Notes under the pieces: generated by a model
Told to the model about the DNA's origin: nothing
Seen by the model: the letters and a program-made list of their open reading frames with translations, nothing else
The model's database searches: none
Position numbers and translations under genes: made by a program
Assembly (NCBI RefSeq): GCF_040939455.1
Contig: NC_134106.1
Span: forward strand, 88,729,001 to 88,793,000
DNA: 64,000 bases
Direction of reading: 5' to 3'
Origin: Microcebus murinus
Taxonomy: Eukaryota > Chordata > Mammalia > Primates > Cheirogaleidae
Shown here: in pieces, positions 36,087 to 47,979 of the stretch
How the letters are laid out: each line of letters opens with the position of its first letter
Position numbering within the stretch: the stretch's first letter is position 1

Positions 36087-39000
36087 CTCTTAACCATAGT
36101 CACCCTATTGTGCAAGAGAACATCAGAAATAATTTCTGCTATATAACTGCAGCTTTCTACCCCTTGACAAACCTCTCCCCTCCCACTTTCCCTCCTCACC
36201 CTCTCAGTCTCTGGTAACCACTGTCTACTTTCTGCTTCTGTGATGTCAACTTTTATTTTCAGATTCTACATTTGAGCGAGATCATTAGATAATGGTCTCT
36301 CTGTGTCTGGCTTACTTCACTCAAATGATATATTCCAGGTTGATCCATATTCTCACAAATGACAGGATTTCATTTTTTATAGTTGAGTAGTGTTCCATTG
36401 TGTATATATACCACTTTTCCTTTGTCCATTCATCCATTGTTGGACTCTTGATTCCATATCTTGGCTCCTATATACATTGCTGCAATGAACATGGGGGTGC
36501 AGGCATCTATTCATTATACTGATTTCATTGTGGATATACACCAAGTATATACACCAAGTAGTGGGATAGTTAGATCATGCAGTAGTCCTATTTTTAACTT
36601 TTTGAGGAACCTCTATAATGTTTTCCATAATGGCTATACTAGGATACAATTCTACCAAAGGTGTGTAGATTTACCTTTTTCTCCACATCATTGTCAACAT
36701 TTCTTTTCTTTTGTCTTTTTTATAATAACCATTCTAACTGGAGTGAGGTGGTGTCATATTACACATTTAATTTGCATTGCCCTGATAATTAGAAGTTGAG
36801 CATTTTTTCATATAACTATTGGCCCTTTGTATGTCTTCTTTTGAAAAATGTCTGTCAAGGTCTGTTCTCCATTTTAAATCAGTCTTTGTTGGTTTATTTC
36901 TTTATGTTTTTCTTTCTGTTGTTGAGTTGTTTCAATTCCTTTTATATTCTGGACATTAACCCCTTGCCAGATGTATAGTTTGCAAATAATGTTTTTTTTC
37001 ATTCTGTAGGTTCCCTTCACTCTGTTGATTGTCTCCTTTGCTGTGCAAAAGCTTTCTGGCTTGATATAATTGTATTTGTCTAATTTCATTTTTGTTAGCT
37101 GTGCTTTTCTGGTCTAATTTGAAAAGTTCTTGCCCAATACAATGCTATGAAGTGTTTTCCCTGTGTTTTATTATTAGCATTTTATAATTTCAAGTTTTAC
37201 CTTTAAGTCTTGAATTCATTTTGATTGATGTATGTATATGGTGAGAGGTAAGGGTCTAGTCTCATTCTTCTGCATGTGGATATTCAATTTTCCCAGCACC
37301 ATTTGTTGAAAAACTGTCTTTGCATCTATGTGTGTTCTTGTTAAAAATCAACTGGCAATAGATGCATGAATTTATTTGCAGCTCTCTATTTTATTCCATT
37401 GGTCAATGTGTCTGTCTTTATGCCAATACCATGTGTTTTGGTTACTATAACTTTGCACTATATTTTGAAGTCAGGTAGTATGATGCTACCAGCTTTGTTC
37501 TTTTCGCTCAGGATTGTTTTTTCTATTTGGGGTCTTTTGTGTTTCCAAATTAATTTAGGATTGTTTTTCCTATATTTTTGAAAAATGACATTGATATTTT
37601 GATAGAAATTACATTAAATCTGTAGATCATTTTGGGTAATAAGAACATTTTAGCAATATTGATTCTTTTAATCCATGAACACAGCATGAATTCCCATTTA
37701 TTTTTGTCCTTCACAATTTCAATCATTAACGTTTCATAGTCTTCAGTGTAGAGATTTTTACCTCCTTGGTCAAGTTCACTCCTAGATGTCTTAATTTTTG
37801 TAGCAATTGTAAATGGAATTGTCTCCTTGAATTTTTTCCTCATAGGTCACTATTAGCATAAACACAACTGACTTTTGTATGTTGATTGCATATTGTGCAA
37901 CTTTGCTGAATTGTGTATTAGTTCTGAGAGTTTGGGGGTGGGGTCTTTAAGTTTTCCTATATATAAAATTATGTCATCTGCAAACATGGAGAATTTGACT
38001 TCCTCCTTTTTAGTTTGGATGTTACTTTCCCTTTCTCTTGCCTAATTGCTCTAACACTTTCAGTACTTTGTTGAGTAAAAGTGGTAAAAGTGGACATCCT
38101 TGTCTTATTCCTGATCTTATAGGAAAAGCTTTCAACTTTCCCTTGTTCAGTATGATGGTAGATGTGAGTGTGTCATATATGGTCTTTATTGTGTTGAGGG
38201 ACACACCTTCTATACATAATTTTTGTAAGTTTTTATCATGAAGGACTGTTGAATTTTGTCAAATGCCTTTTCTGTATCTACTGAAATGAACATGTGGCTT
38301 CATCTTTCTTTCTGTTAATGTGCTGTATTACATTTTATGATTTGCAAATGGTGAACCATCCTTGCATACCTGGGATGAATCCTACTTGATCATAGTGTAT
38401 GAGCTTTTTAATGTGCCGTGGAATTCGGTTTGCTAGTATCTTGTTGAGAATTTGCATCTATATATCAAGGATATAGGCCTATAGTTTTCATTTTTTGTGT
38501 CCTTATTAAGTGTGGAGGGAGCATAATGCTGACCTTATAAAATGAATATAAAATAATTCTCTTTTCCTTTTCTTCAGTTTTCCAGAATTGTTTGAGAAGA
38601 ATTGCAATAAAAGAACTAACTAAAGGATTAGTGAAGTGAAGCCTTCACTGAAGTGAAGCCTTCAGGTCTTATGCTTTGATGAAAGACTTTTTACTCCTTA
38701 TTCAATTTACTCATTTGTTATTAGCCTATTCAGATTTTTATTTCCTTATAATTTAATATTGGTAGATTTTATTTGGTCAGGAATATATTCATGTCTTTTA
38801 TGATATCAAAGTTATTGGAACATAGTTATGCAGCATAATTGTCTCATAATCCTTTGTATTTCTGTGGTATAGTCATAATGTCCTCTTTCTCATTTCTGAT
38901 TTTATTGACTTGAATCTTCTTTTTATGTTGTTATTCTGGCTAACAGTTTGACTCTTCAGTTTATTTTTTCAAAAAACTAACCTTTTTATTTAATTGATCT

Positions 39001-40150
39001 TCTGAATTTTTTAATTTCTATTTTTTAAATTTCTGCTCTGAGCTTTATTATTTCCTTCCTTCTAGTCATTTTAGGTTTAGTTTGTTCTTGTTCTTCCAGT
39101 TACTTATGTTGCATTGTTAGATTGTTTATTAAGAATATTTCTTCTCTTTTGGTGTAGGTGTTTATTGCTACAAACTTTCTTCTTTGAATTACTTTTGCTT
39201 TGGCTTATAGATTATGAAATGATGTGTTCCAAACTCTCGTTTGTCTCAAGAAAATTTTTAAATTTCTCCTTTAATTTTTTCCCTGATGCTTTGGTTATTT
39301 GGGAGCATGTTGTTTAATTTCCATGTATTTGTAAAGGATCCAAAGTCTTTCTTCTTGTTAATTTCTAGTTTTAAACCACTATGGTCAGAAAAAGACACTT
39401 TATGTACTCTCTAACTACTTAAATTTGTTAAGACTGGTTTTATGATTTAGCATATAATCTATCCTAAAGATTGTTCTGTGTATAGTTAAAAAATATGAAT
39501 TCTGCATCTGTTTGATGGAATATTCTATAAATATCTGTTAGGACTGTTTGGTCTATGGTGCAGTTTAAGGCAGATGTTTCTTAGTTGATTTTCTGTGTAA
39601 ATGATCTGTCTATTGTAGAAAGTGGGGTGTTGAAGCCCCCTACTGTTACTATATTATGGTCTATTTCTCCATTTTGACCTAATAATATTTTCTTTACATA
39701 TCTGGGTGCTCCAGTGATGGGTGAATATATATTTATAGTTGTTATATTCTCTTGTTCAATTGATTCTTTTAGCATTATTCAATGACTTTCTTTGTCCATT
39801 TATATGTTTTTGACTTAATAGTTATTTTATCTGATATAAGTATGGCTACTCCTGCCTGCTTTTGGTTTTTGTTTACATATAGTATTTTTTTTCCATCTCT
39901 TCACTTTTAGTCTATATTTGTCTTTAATGTCAAGATGAATCTGTTGTAGGCAGCATATAATAGGATGTTGTTATTTGTAATTCATTTATCCACTCTATCT
40001 CTTTAAATTGAAAAATTTTACCAGTTATATTTATGTTTATTATTGAGAAGTAAGAAAATATTTCTGTCATTTTATTGATTGTTTACTAGTTGTTTGTAAA
40101 ATTTTTGTTTCTTTTTTACTCTCTTGTTGCTTACCTCTATGGTGTACTTT

Positions 40151-41066
40151 TGTTGGGGAAATATGATTGAGGAATTAATGAGATGTAGCTCATAAGATCA
40201 TTATTTTATTGTATCACTCAATATTGCTATATTAAAGACAGAAACAGGCATTTGCAGGGTTTTTCCCTGAAGGAATATAAGAACTCAATGGTTCGCTTAT
40301 CAGAGGCTGCTATCAAGGTAGGGTTCTCAAAGCTCCAGTAGGGATGTTTTCCAGGAAGGCTTCCCAGTTATCTCTCTGTGGAGACTCACTGTTTTCTTGA
40401 AAGGCAAGGCAGGGTAAATACAGCCCACAGGATGGGAGCTAGAGACAATGAGTGCACTTTGCCCAGGGATGTGCCCCTGTGGTTATACATAACTTGTTTT
40501 GTAGAAAGTAGGCTTTCTGCTCACTCCTGACTGTTCTCTTTGAGTCCATAGTAACTAGGTAAAAGAAATATATAGTCACTATACCTCTTTTGTTATACCT
40601 CTGTTAATTGATTACTACCTCTTAGAACTTAGAAGTTAGCCCCTGAAAGACTTTGTACCTGTTTGTTCACCTAGATAGATTAAAATTTGTTAGAAGACCT
40701 TTGAGAGGATTTTTTACCCTAATCCCACTGCCTGTGTAATCCTGTTCCTACAGCAACTGCATTCCCTGATATATAAATGTGTCACTATGGCAACTGGTAA
40801 TTGATATCTGCAATTATAAAAACCTATGTGAATCTAACCATATTGCTAGACCATTCATGGAGATATGGTTTAGACTCCTGAGTACCCCACTGTTATTCTG
40901 ATCTTTTTATACAAAACTATAAACTATACCTCAGTCTCTGTGTATTCTTTTATTCTCTCTACTTCCTATCAATTTTCTTATCCTCTGTGGCAACCCCTAT
41001 CTAAGGGACCTGGCTTTGTGGGGAGTAGTAGTTAATCTCCTCACCGGCCTGCCTCAATTCCCCACA
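40151..41066 (+). mobile_element. Solo retroviral LTR, 916 bp
   Basis: Starts TGTTGGGGAA and ends TTCCCCACA, the TG...CA form with inverted ends typical of LTRs. The flanks TACTTT (40145-40150) and TTCTTT (41067-41072) match at five of six positions. The old L1 continues on both sides. A TATAAA at 40772-40777 suggests plus orientation. No internal retroviral sequence is present, so this is the relic of recombination between two LTRs. The family was not identified. Confidence 0.75.
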
Positions 41067-41827
41067 TTCTTTGTGCTAAGCTTTGTTTCCTCCTTATTTG
41101 TGCATCTGTTGTCATTTCTTCCATTATCATGGGACTAACTTAAATAGTCTTGTAGTTATAATAGACTATTTTAAGCCTATAACAACTTAGCTTTGGTAGT
41201 ATAAAAATACTTTAGAATTTTTATTATCCCCCACAATTTATATTTTTGTTGTCTTAATTTATAATTGTATATATTGCATATTCCTTTGCCACTAATAGTT
41301 GCTGTTCTTGTTTTTGACCATTTTAACTTTAAGCCTTCATATGAGAGGATTGAAAGATTTACATAGCATCATTATAGCACTGAAGTATTCTGAGCTTGAT
41401 TTGTGAATTTATTTCTCCTGGTGAGGTTTATACTTTCACATGTTTTCATGAGAGTAGACATCATTCTTTTTTTTCCACCCAGTTCCAGAGCTCCCTTAAG
41501 TTTTTCTTGAAGGGCCAGTCTAGTGGTGATGAATTCTGTCAGATTTTGCTTATCTGAGAAGGTCTTTATTTCTCTTTCATTTCTGAAGGATAGCTTTGCT
41601 AAATATAGTATTCTTGGCTGACAGGTTTTTTTTTTTTTGTTTGTTTGTGTTTCTTTTTCTCACTCCTCCCAGAACTTCTAATATCTCATTCCATTCTCTC
41701 TTAGCTTGTATAAATTTTGTTGTATAATTGAGAAGTCTGCTGATACTCTATGGGGATTTCCTTATATGTGACTTGATTCTTTTCTCTTGCAGATTTTAGA
41801 ATTCTCTCTTTGACTTTGGGCATTTTT

Positions 41828-42217
41828 TTCTTTTTTATTACAAAATATTAATATTAAATATTAAGGGGTACAAATGTTTTTGATACATGGATAGCATTTA
41901 TAATGCTTAAGTCAGGAATATTAGTGTGCCCATCACCTGAATAGTGTTCATTGTACCTGTTAGGTAGATTTTCACCCCTCCCAATCTCCCTCCTCCCTCT
42001 TTCTTGATTTCCAATGACTTTTACTTCTCTCTGTGACCATGTATGCCAATCAATTAGTTCAAAATTATTAGAGAATACATGTGGTGTTTGTTTTTCCATT
42101 CCTGAGATACTTCACTAAGAATAATGGTCTCCAGTTCCATCCAAATTGCTGAAAAATACATTAATTTATTCCTTTTTATGGATGAGTAGTAGTCTATGAT
42201 ATATGTATGTGTGTGTG

Positions 42218-42250
<33 letters not shown>

Positions 42251-42351
42251 TATATCTCACATATCACATTTTGCTCACGAATTGGGCACTTAGGTTGATT
42301 CCACATCTTTGCAATTGTGAATTGGGCTGCAATAAACATTCACATGCAGGC
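41828..42351 (-). repeat. 5'-truncated L1 3' end within the older L1
   Basis: From T-rich 'tttttattacaaaatattaa' through a 3' UTR ('aaggggtacaaatgtttttg', then 'gtgcccatcacctgaatagt') to ORF2 end sequence ('cattcctgagatacttcact') and 'ctgcaataaacattcacatg'. It differs from both the host L1 and the lemur-type young L1s, so it is of intermediate age. Confidence 0.75.
42210..42256. repeat. (TA)n/(TG)n microsatellite
   Basis: Alternating TG then TA units inside the truncated L1. Confidence 0.9.
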
Positions 42352-42359
42352 TTCAAGAC

Positions 42360-42455
42360 AAAGTTGTTGGGTTTTATCTGTTTGGGTATCATCAATCAAC
42401 CTGGATTAAAGTTGTTGGGTTTTATCTGTTTGGGTATCATCAATCAACCTGGATT
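42360..42455. repeat. Perfect 48-bp tandem duplication
   Basis: 42360-42407 and 42408-42455 are identical, beginning 'aaagttgttgggttttatct' and ending 'caacctggatt'. A recent local duplication. Confidence 0.95.
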
Positions 42456-43120
42456 GGTTTTCCATATATCTCCCAAGACTTGGGCAGTTTCCAGCTATTA
42501 TTATATTAAACAGATTTTCTGTTCTTTTATCCCTCACTTCTCCTTCTGAAAATCCTATAGTGTGTAATTCACTTTTTTCCTGAGAGCAGGAGATGCTGTG
42601 TGTGTTCAGATGCCAGGATCTCAATCATTCTCTTGGGCCTATGTTGTAGGCGGCTGAGGTTGTCCTATTGCAGGCACCCATGTAAATGTGGTAGAATGAT
42701 AGTGAGGACTCAGGGACAGAATCAGTAGCTCCTGGTCCCAAAGCAGGACACGATCTAGTTCTAGCAGACGATCTAGTTCAAAATGCCATCATCCATAGAA
42801 GCTTAGGTTGTAGGGGTTAGCGACTTGCCATGGGTATCCCCTAATCCCTGAGATGATTGGAGGACACTCCTATAGCAAGGAGTGTTGGTATCTGTGGGGG
42901 CAATAGAGAGACTGCTGGGGGTCTCCAGTTTACCTTGTCTCCATAAAAAGAAGTCCCCCCTGACTACCAGACACTCTAGAAAGGAAGATATTGAGGCAGT
43001 ATGTCTTTTTCCTCTCTCTATATTGCTATCCTGGACTTCTTCATTTCATAGGGATCTTGCCACTTCCCTGGAGCTCTTCTGTGTACTTTCTCAGCCACTG
43101 TAGTCAAAATATCACTCTTT

Positions 43121-44115
43121 ATTCATTGTTTCTACCCTATTTGTGGAGGGGATGAGTGGCAGGCCATTTTACTGATGGTTCTCTTCCTTTTCTTTTAACT
43201 GAAAATGGGAGATAAGTTTAAAAAGTCAGCCATTTGCTTTATTTTCTCTGGCTACACCCTCTTTTTAAAAATTTTAAAGTTCAGTTTTAACATACCAATC
43301 AGAAGTGTCCCATCCTAAGAATGTCATCCTAAAATATTGATTTTCTCTTGCACCATTCATTTTGTCTATGTATTGACTCATTCTGTCACAGACTCATTTA
43401 ACATTAACCAAGTGTAACCTTTGCGCTGGAAGGAGAGAAATTTATAAGTTAGATCTTGTTCTTCAAAAGATCATAGCTGACAAGTTGAAACCTCAAAAAG
43501 ATTAATAGATAATTACATTACAAAATGATGAGATAATAGAAGTAAACATAGGGAGTTATGGGAAAAGGAAGAAAGAGTAGGGGGTTCTTGGACAAAAGAC
43601 ACAGATGGAGCAGTAAACATTTCAGATAAATGTTAGAATTCAGCCATGAACTTAAAAAAAACCTATAAAAATTAGAAATAGGTAGGGAGAAGGATTTTAT
43701 GGGTGTATACAAAAGTATCTTATTTTGTTGGAGCCTTAAGGGAACAATCCCACTCTAGCTTCTCAAAAAGCACTGAACTTGCAGGCTGTAGACACAAAAT
43801 CTTGGCCAGCACTCTCTCTAGTGGTAAACCTGGGAACTACCCCTGTGCATTTTTCTAAGTTGCAAGAAAAATGAGTAAGAAAATGTACACGCAGGCATCC
43901 AGTCCACAAACAAGTATTTAATAGTTGTTTGTTGAATCTGAGGAAGAGTAAATACATCAACATCATAGAGATATATATCCAAGCAAGCAATTCCAACAAA
44001 GAAAAAATAATATCCATGAGATTCCACCTAGGAGGAAAAAGTGGTACCAACAAGAGAACAAACCTGCAAGAAATTCAGACCTGGAAAATCCACTAAATGA
44101 ATAAATAAACAAGCA
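43121..44115. other. Unassigned sequence
   Basis: Nothing recognised. Minus-strand frames of 64-96 codons at 43518-44053 have no domain. Confidence 0.35.
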
Positions 44116-44119
44116 AACA

Positions 44120-44225
44120 ATAGGTCTGGAACAGGAGAGGTTTAATTTTGATTTCTAGCTAATTTACTAGCTGTGGATACTGACAAGTCACTTTGGCAAT
44201 CTGTATTTTAGTTTTCTCAACTGAT
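44120..44225 (+). repeat. MIR fragment
   Basis: 'gatttctagctaatttacta', then 'gacaagtcactttggcaatc', then 'ttttagttttctcaactgat'. Confidence 0.55.
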
Positions 44226-44227
44226 AT

Positions 44228-44378
44228 ATTTGGGTTGACCATATGTCCCAGTTTGCATGGAACAGTTTTGTTTTATGCCAGTTGTCCCATGCAATTATTA
44301 TTAACATATTTTTTCACTCTCTAAAGTGTCCCATTTGGGTCATAAATGATGTGGTCACCTGGTTATGTGATCTAAGGG
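44228..44378 (+). repeat. Ancient DNA-transposon-like MER element
   Basis: 'ggttgaccatatgtcccagt', then 'gtcccatttgggtcataaat', then 'gatgtggtcacctggtta' is a mammalian MER pattern ending in a reversed 'ggtgacca'. The same family recurs in part at 59436-59520. The superfamily was not determined. Confidence 0.55.
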
Positions 44379-44879
44379 TAATTTTCTTATACGTTCATGG
44401 AGAATTGATTCAGCATGAGGCAATAGAGGTGCAGCCAGGAGTCAGTGCTTAGTACTCAGTGCATTTTTAAATTAAGACTATCTTTTTGGGGATAATCTCA
44501 CCAATGACTCTGTTTAATATCTCTCTGAATCTTCAATGTACCATGTTAAGGCTAGAGAATAGGGAGACTGTGAGCTGTGGTTCTTCTCATAAAATTAATA
44601 AAGTTAACATTACTCAGAAAGTGAGAAAGCCCTTCTGAGTCACACATTTCTTTGCATCTTCTGGCCTCTTGAAATCCTTAAAAATGTTTAAAATCTCTCA
44701 CAAATAATTGAAAAACATTCACTTTTCACTAAAATATAAAAAGACATGGGAAAGGAAATTAAAAAAAAGATAATGTGTGCTCTGTATTTTGGGTTTGAGT
44801 TAAGCTGGGCTTCCCCACAGCTGCATATTTGATTCCTCTAAAAACACAAATATGAAACAACCTTAACATAGAATAAGTA
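44379..44879. other. Unassigned sequence
   Basis: Nothing recognised. Confidence 0.4.
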
Positions 44880-45235
44880 GTGAGTGGAGGAGTAATTATA
44901 GAGCATCCATACAACAGGACACACTGCAGTCACTAAAAATGATGGTATAGAGCTATATTTATTAACATGGAAAATAGCTCCTAGCATATCATCAAGTAAA
45001 AAAAGGCATTGCTGAGAAGCAGGTGCAATATTATTGTAAATTTAAGTAAAATTATATAATATATAGTTATATGTGTTTATATGGATTAGAAATGTCTAAA
45101 ATGTTTATCTTAATATCAATAGTTATTATTTCTTAGTGGGGTTATTGCAGAGAGCATTTACTTCCTATTTTTTTAAGCAATGAATATATTTCTTCTTAAA
45201 AAACATAAAATATATGATTTATACAAAATTACAAG
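44880..45235 (+). repeat. Ancient L1 3' end
   Basis: 'catccatacaacaggacaca', then 'actaaaaatgatggtataga', then 'ttattaacatggaaaatagc' is the 3' terminal region of an old L1M-type element. Confidence 0.65.
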
Positions 45236-45434
45236 AGGAATTTATCTTAAGCTATAATTCACAGGTTGAAATACCTATGTGGTAGGCATTGATGTATAGT
45301 AGCTAAATAGCCAGAACCTAAACACAACTAGAGCTCTTTCTTCCATCAGTATCTGAGCCTTCCTGTAGTGCCAGTTCTTAGAATAATCTCTATCCCTACC
45401 AAGGAAAAATAGCAAACCCTAAATGTTAACACCA

Positions 45435-45935
45435 CAGTTCCTGTGGTTGTCAGTCTCAAAGATGGTCCCAAATGGCCCCTAACCCTTCATAGTTAGTACT
45501 TTTGTATAAACCTATCCCATAGAGTGTAGGCTGGACGTGGTGACTCACTTCTATGATTGGAGTAAGGCAGAAGCTATATGTATGGAGCAGAGGATAGGTC
45601 ATAAAAAGTGGGTGACATCACTCTGTCTCTTTCTCTATCAGTCTGGAGGAAGCTAATCACCAGCCATATCACAAAAACCCGTAGGCAGGCTAAGAAGAGG
45701 CCTATGTGGGGAGGGATTGAGGTCCCCAGCCAACAGTCAGAGAGCACCTGAGTTCTGCCAACAACTCAGCTCCAGACAATAGCTTGATTGCAAGCCCATG
45801 GGAGACTGTGAGCCCAAACTCCCAGCGAAGTCACTCCTAGATTCTTGACCCACAGAAGTGGAGTGAAATAATAAATATCTGTTGTCACAAATTGGGAAGC
45901 TTGGGCTTAATCTGTTATGGATAACTAATACAGTT
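45435..45935 (+). repeat. MaLR/MLT1-type LTR
   Basis: 'gtgtaggctggacgtggtga', then 'aagaggcctatgtggggagg', then 'ttcttgacccacagaagtgg', ending 'ggataactaatacag'. This order fits an old sense LTR with its A-rich polyadenylation segment ('aaataataaatatctgttgt'). Confidence 0.65.
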
Positions 45936-46330
45936 CCAAATTTATTTGATGTGATTTTCTGCCTCAGGAGTATGTATTTAAGGAACATTAGTCTCAGCCA
46001 GCCTTTGCTTCCAGGCCAGGCTCACGCCCTCCTCCGCTGACAAAAGATTCCTTGACTCAGCTGTTATATGCTTTTCTCAATATCAGTCATATGTTCTTGG
46101 CCTTGAGTATCTAAGTCAAATGTCTCAGAAACATGTGACGGTTGCTTCTAGGTAGAAATCTAGCCTGACCTCTGAGTCCTGACTGTTCTTACATTTGGTT
46201 GGTGAGTCCTGGATTTCCTGGGCCAATTCCCATGTACTATTTGGATGCCTTCCTTTGGACTGTATTACAGACAGTAATACTAGAGTATCTTGTATATAAG
46301 TATGATGTCTCCAAAGCCATGCATGTTTGT
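45936..46330. other. Unassigned sequence
   Basis: Nothing recognised beyond an AP-1-like TGACTCA near 46056. Confidence 0.4.
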
Positions 46331-46334
46331 AAAA

Positions 46335-46485
46335 CATTTACTGACTGTCAGGGCTTTAAATGTAATTTAACTTAATTATTAAAATTACCCTGATAAGAAT
46401 TATTTTCATTTTATAGACAAAAAGCTAAGGCTCAGAAAGGGTAATATAGGAGCTATTAAATGGCAAACCCATATTTGCAACTTGC
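46335..46485 (-). repeat. MIR
   Basis: Reverse-complement MIR: 'attttcattttatagacaaa', then 'ctaaggctcagaaagggtaa'. Confidence 0.65.
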
Positions 46486-47129
46486 ATGAATTTGATTCAT
46501 ATACTCACACTCTTAACTCCTGCATTGTACGGTCTCCCTACAAACAGTTCTTTGTGGTAAGCCAAGGGAAAAAAATAAAAACTGTTTCTGACAGCTCACT
46601 TAGCTGTTTCCCTGAGATCCTTTCACTTGCATATTCATTCCTACTCAATGGACAGGACAAACCTAATCACAGTAAGGACATTACTGTTATTCATGGCACT
46701 GGCAGGAGGGGCCTGAAATTGTTTTGCATGACACTTACCTGGTATGTGTTCCTCCTGGGCCCAGTCTAGCCTATAGGTTTGCTGCCTGTCTGCCAAAGTT
46801 TTCCCATGTAGGTCTCTTTCTCAATTCCACAGTAAGCACTCTCTTTCCTGGCTAGGATGGGAATCTTCCATGTCCTATTCAGCTGACCTAAAGCTCTACA
46901 AACTATCTAGCCAAGTCCCTCCCACAGGGTAAGTACTGAACTTGATATATTTCTAAGAATGAACAAAGACGAGCAGACCAGGTACCAATACACACCATCT
47001 TAATATTGTCACTGCCTAAAACATTTGTGTACTTCTATCCCACACGCTGTATTCATCATTCTCTAATCATCTTGGGGTCATCTCCATCATATTGAATTAC
47101 TAAACCTGTTGTTCTAAACTTTAGTGTGT
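46486..47129. other. Unassigned sequence
   Basis: A 95-codon plus frame at 46482-46769 has no domain. Nothing else recognised. Confidence 0.4.
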
Positions 47130-47330
47130 TACGATTCACCTGTTCCACCACTTCTTGCTTGTATGAACTTGGACAAGACAAAGTCCTTGCCTGACCCTTC
47201 AGTTTCTTTGTGTGTAAACAGTGGTGGTTTTAATAAAGACTCCTGTATTATATTTCTATAAAAAATTGAACGAGATAATCCATGTGAAGCACTCGGTATA
47301 CTTTATGAACAATGGCAAATAATGGTGTTT
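47130..47330 (+). repeat. MIR
   Basis: 'tgtatgaacttggacaagac', then 'cttcagtttctttgtgtgta', then 'aacgagataatccatgtgaa', then 'gaagcactcggta'. Confidence 0.7.
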
Positions 47331-47979
47331 TTTGTTATCTTAAGGCCACAAGTGGAACATTAGAATGTCTACTTTTAATAAGGAACTCAGTTGGTTATAA
47401 CACAAGTGAATTTCAGATTATGCTATGAGAATTACTAATTTAGTACAACTGAACTTTGTTTGATTATTTTGATATTCTTGATCTTAGGTATTCTCCAGGC
47501 TTTCTTCTACTTAACCTTTGCATCTGACTCTCCAGTGAATGTTCACTTAGATTTTTGTTTGCTGTTTTGCTTGTGAGATGCTATGTAGCTTCTCTCTCCT
47601 GTCATAGATGTTTATCCCCAGGCAAGCTGGTAAGAGGACTGTGTAGGACACAGCTTTTGTCTCTGACCCATTTTCCCTCAGGGCTGCTTGCTCTTGAACA
47701 AAACCAGAATCTAATTTTTTCTTCATATCAACTCATATAGCTGATAACTCACATATAAAACACATCCCTTCCTGGGATAAAAGCCCAAAGACTATGAGGT
47801 ACTTGTTAGTCACTGAAAAATCTATGATATAGTATTCAATTTCAAAACAAATAGGAAAGCACTTCCATTTAGGTTATGATGAAGAGTGGATATTAGACTT
47901 TTACTTTGCTTGTAAAAACAACAATGACATGAAACAATGGAAAAAATACATGAAATTGGCTTTAGGCCTTGGCAATAGA
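47331..47979. other. Unassigned sequence
   Basis: Nothing recognised. Confidence 0.4.

Larger units (their letters stand above)
35715..43120 (-). repeat. Long old antisense L1, interrupted by three insertions
   Basis: The order of segments is a full L1 in antisense: 3' UTR (35715-36250), ORF2 C-terminus and RT region (36250-39000, e.g. 'tattccattggtcaatgtgt', 'cattaaatctgtagatcatt'), endonuclease region (39000-40144), then ORF1 and 5' UTR-type sequence (41073-41825 and 42352-about 43120). Frames are broken throughout; short minus-strand relics remain at 36874-37089, 37550-37843 and 38022-38204 (RQGCPLLPLLLNKVLKV). It resembles L1MA-type subfamilies. A hAT, a solo LTR and another L1 are inserted in it. 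Confidence 0.8.
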
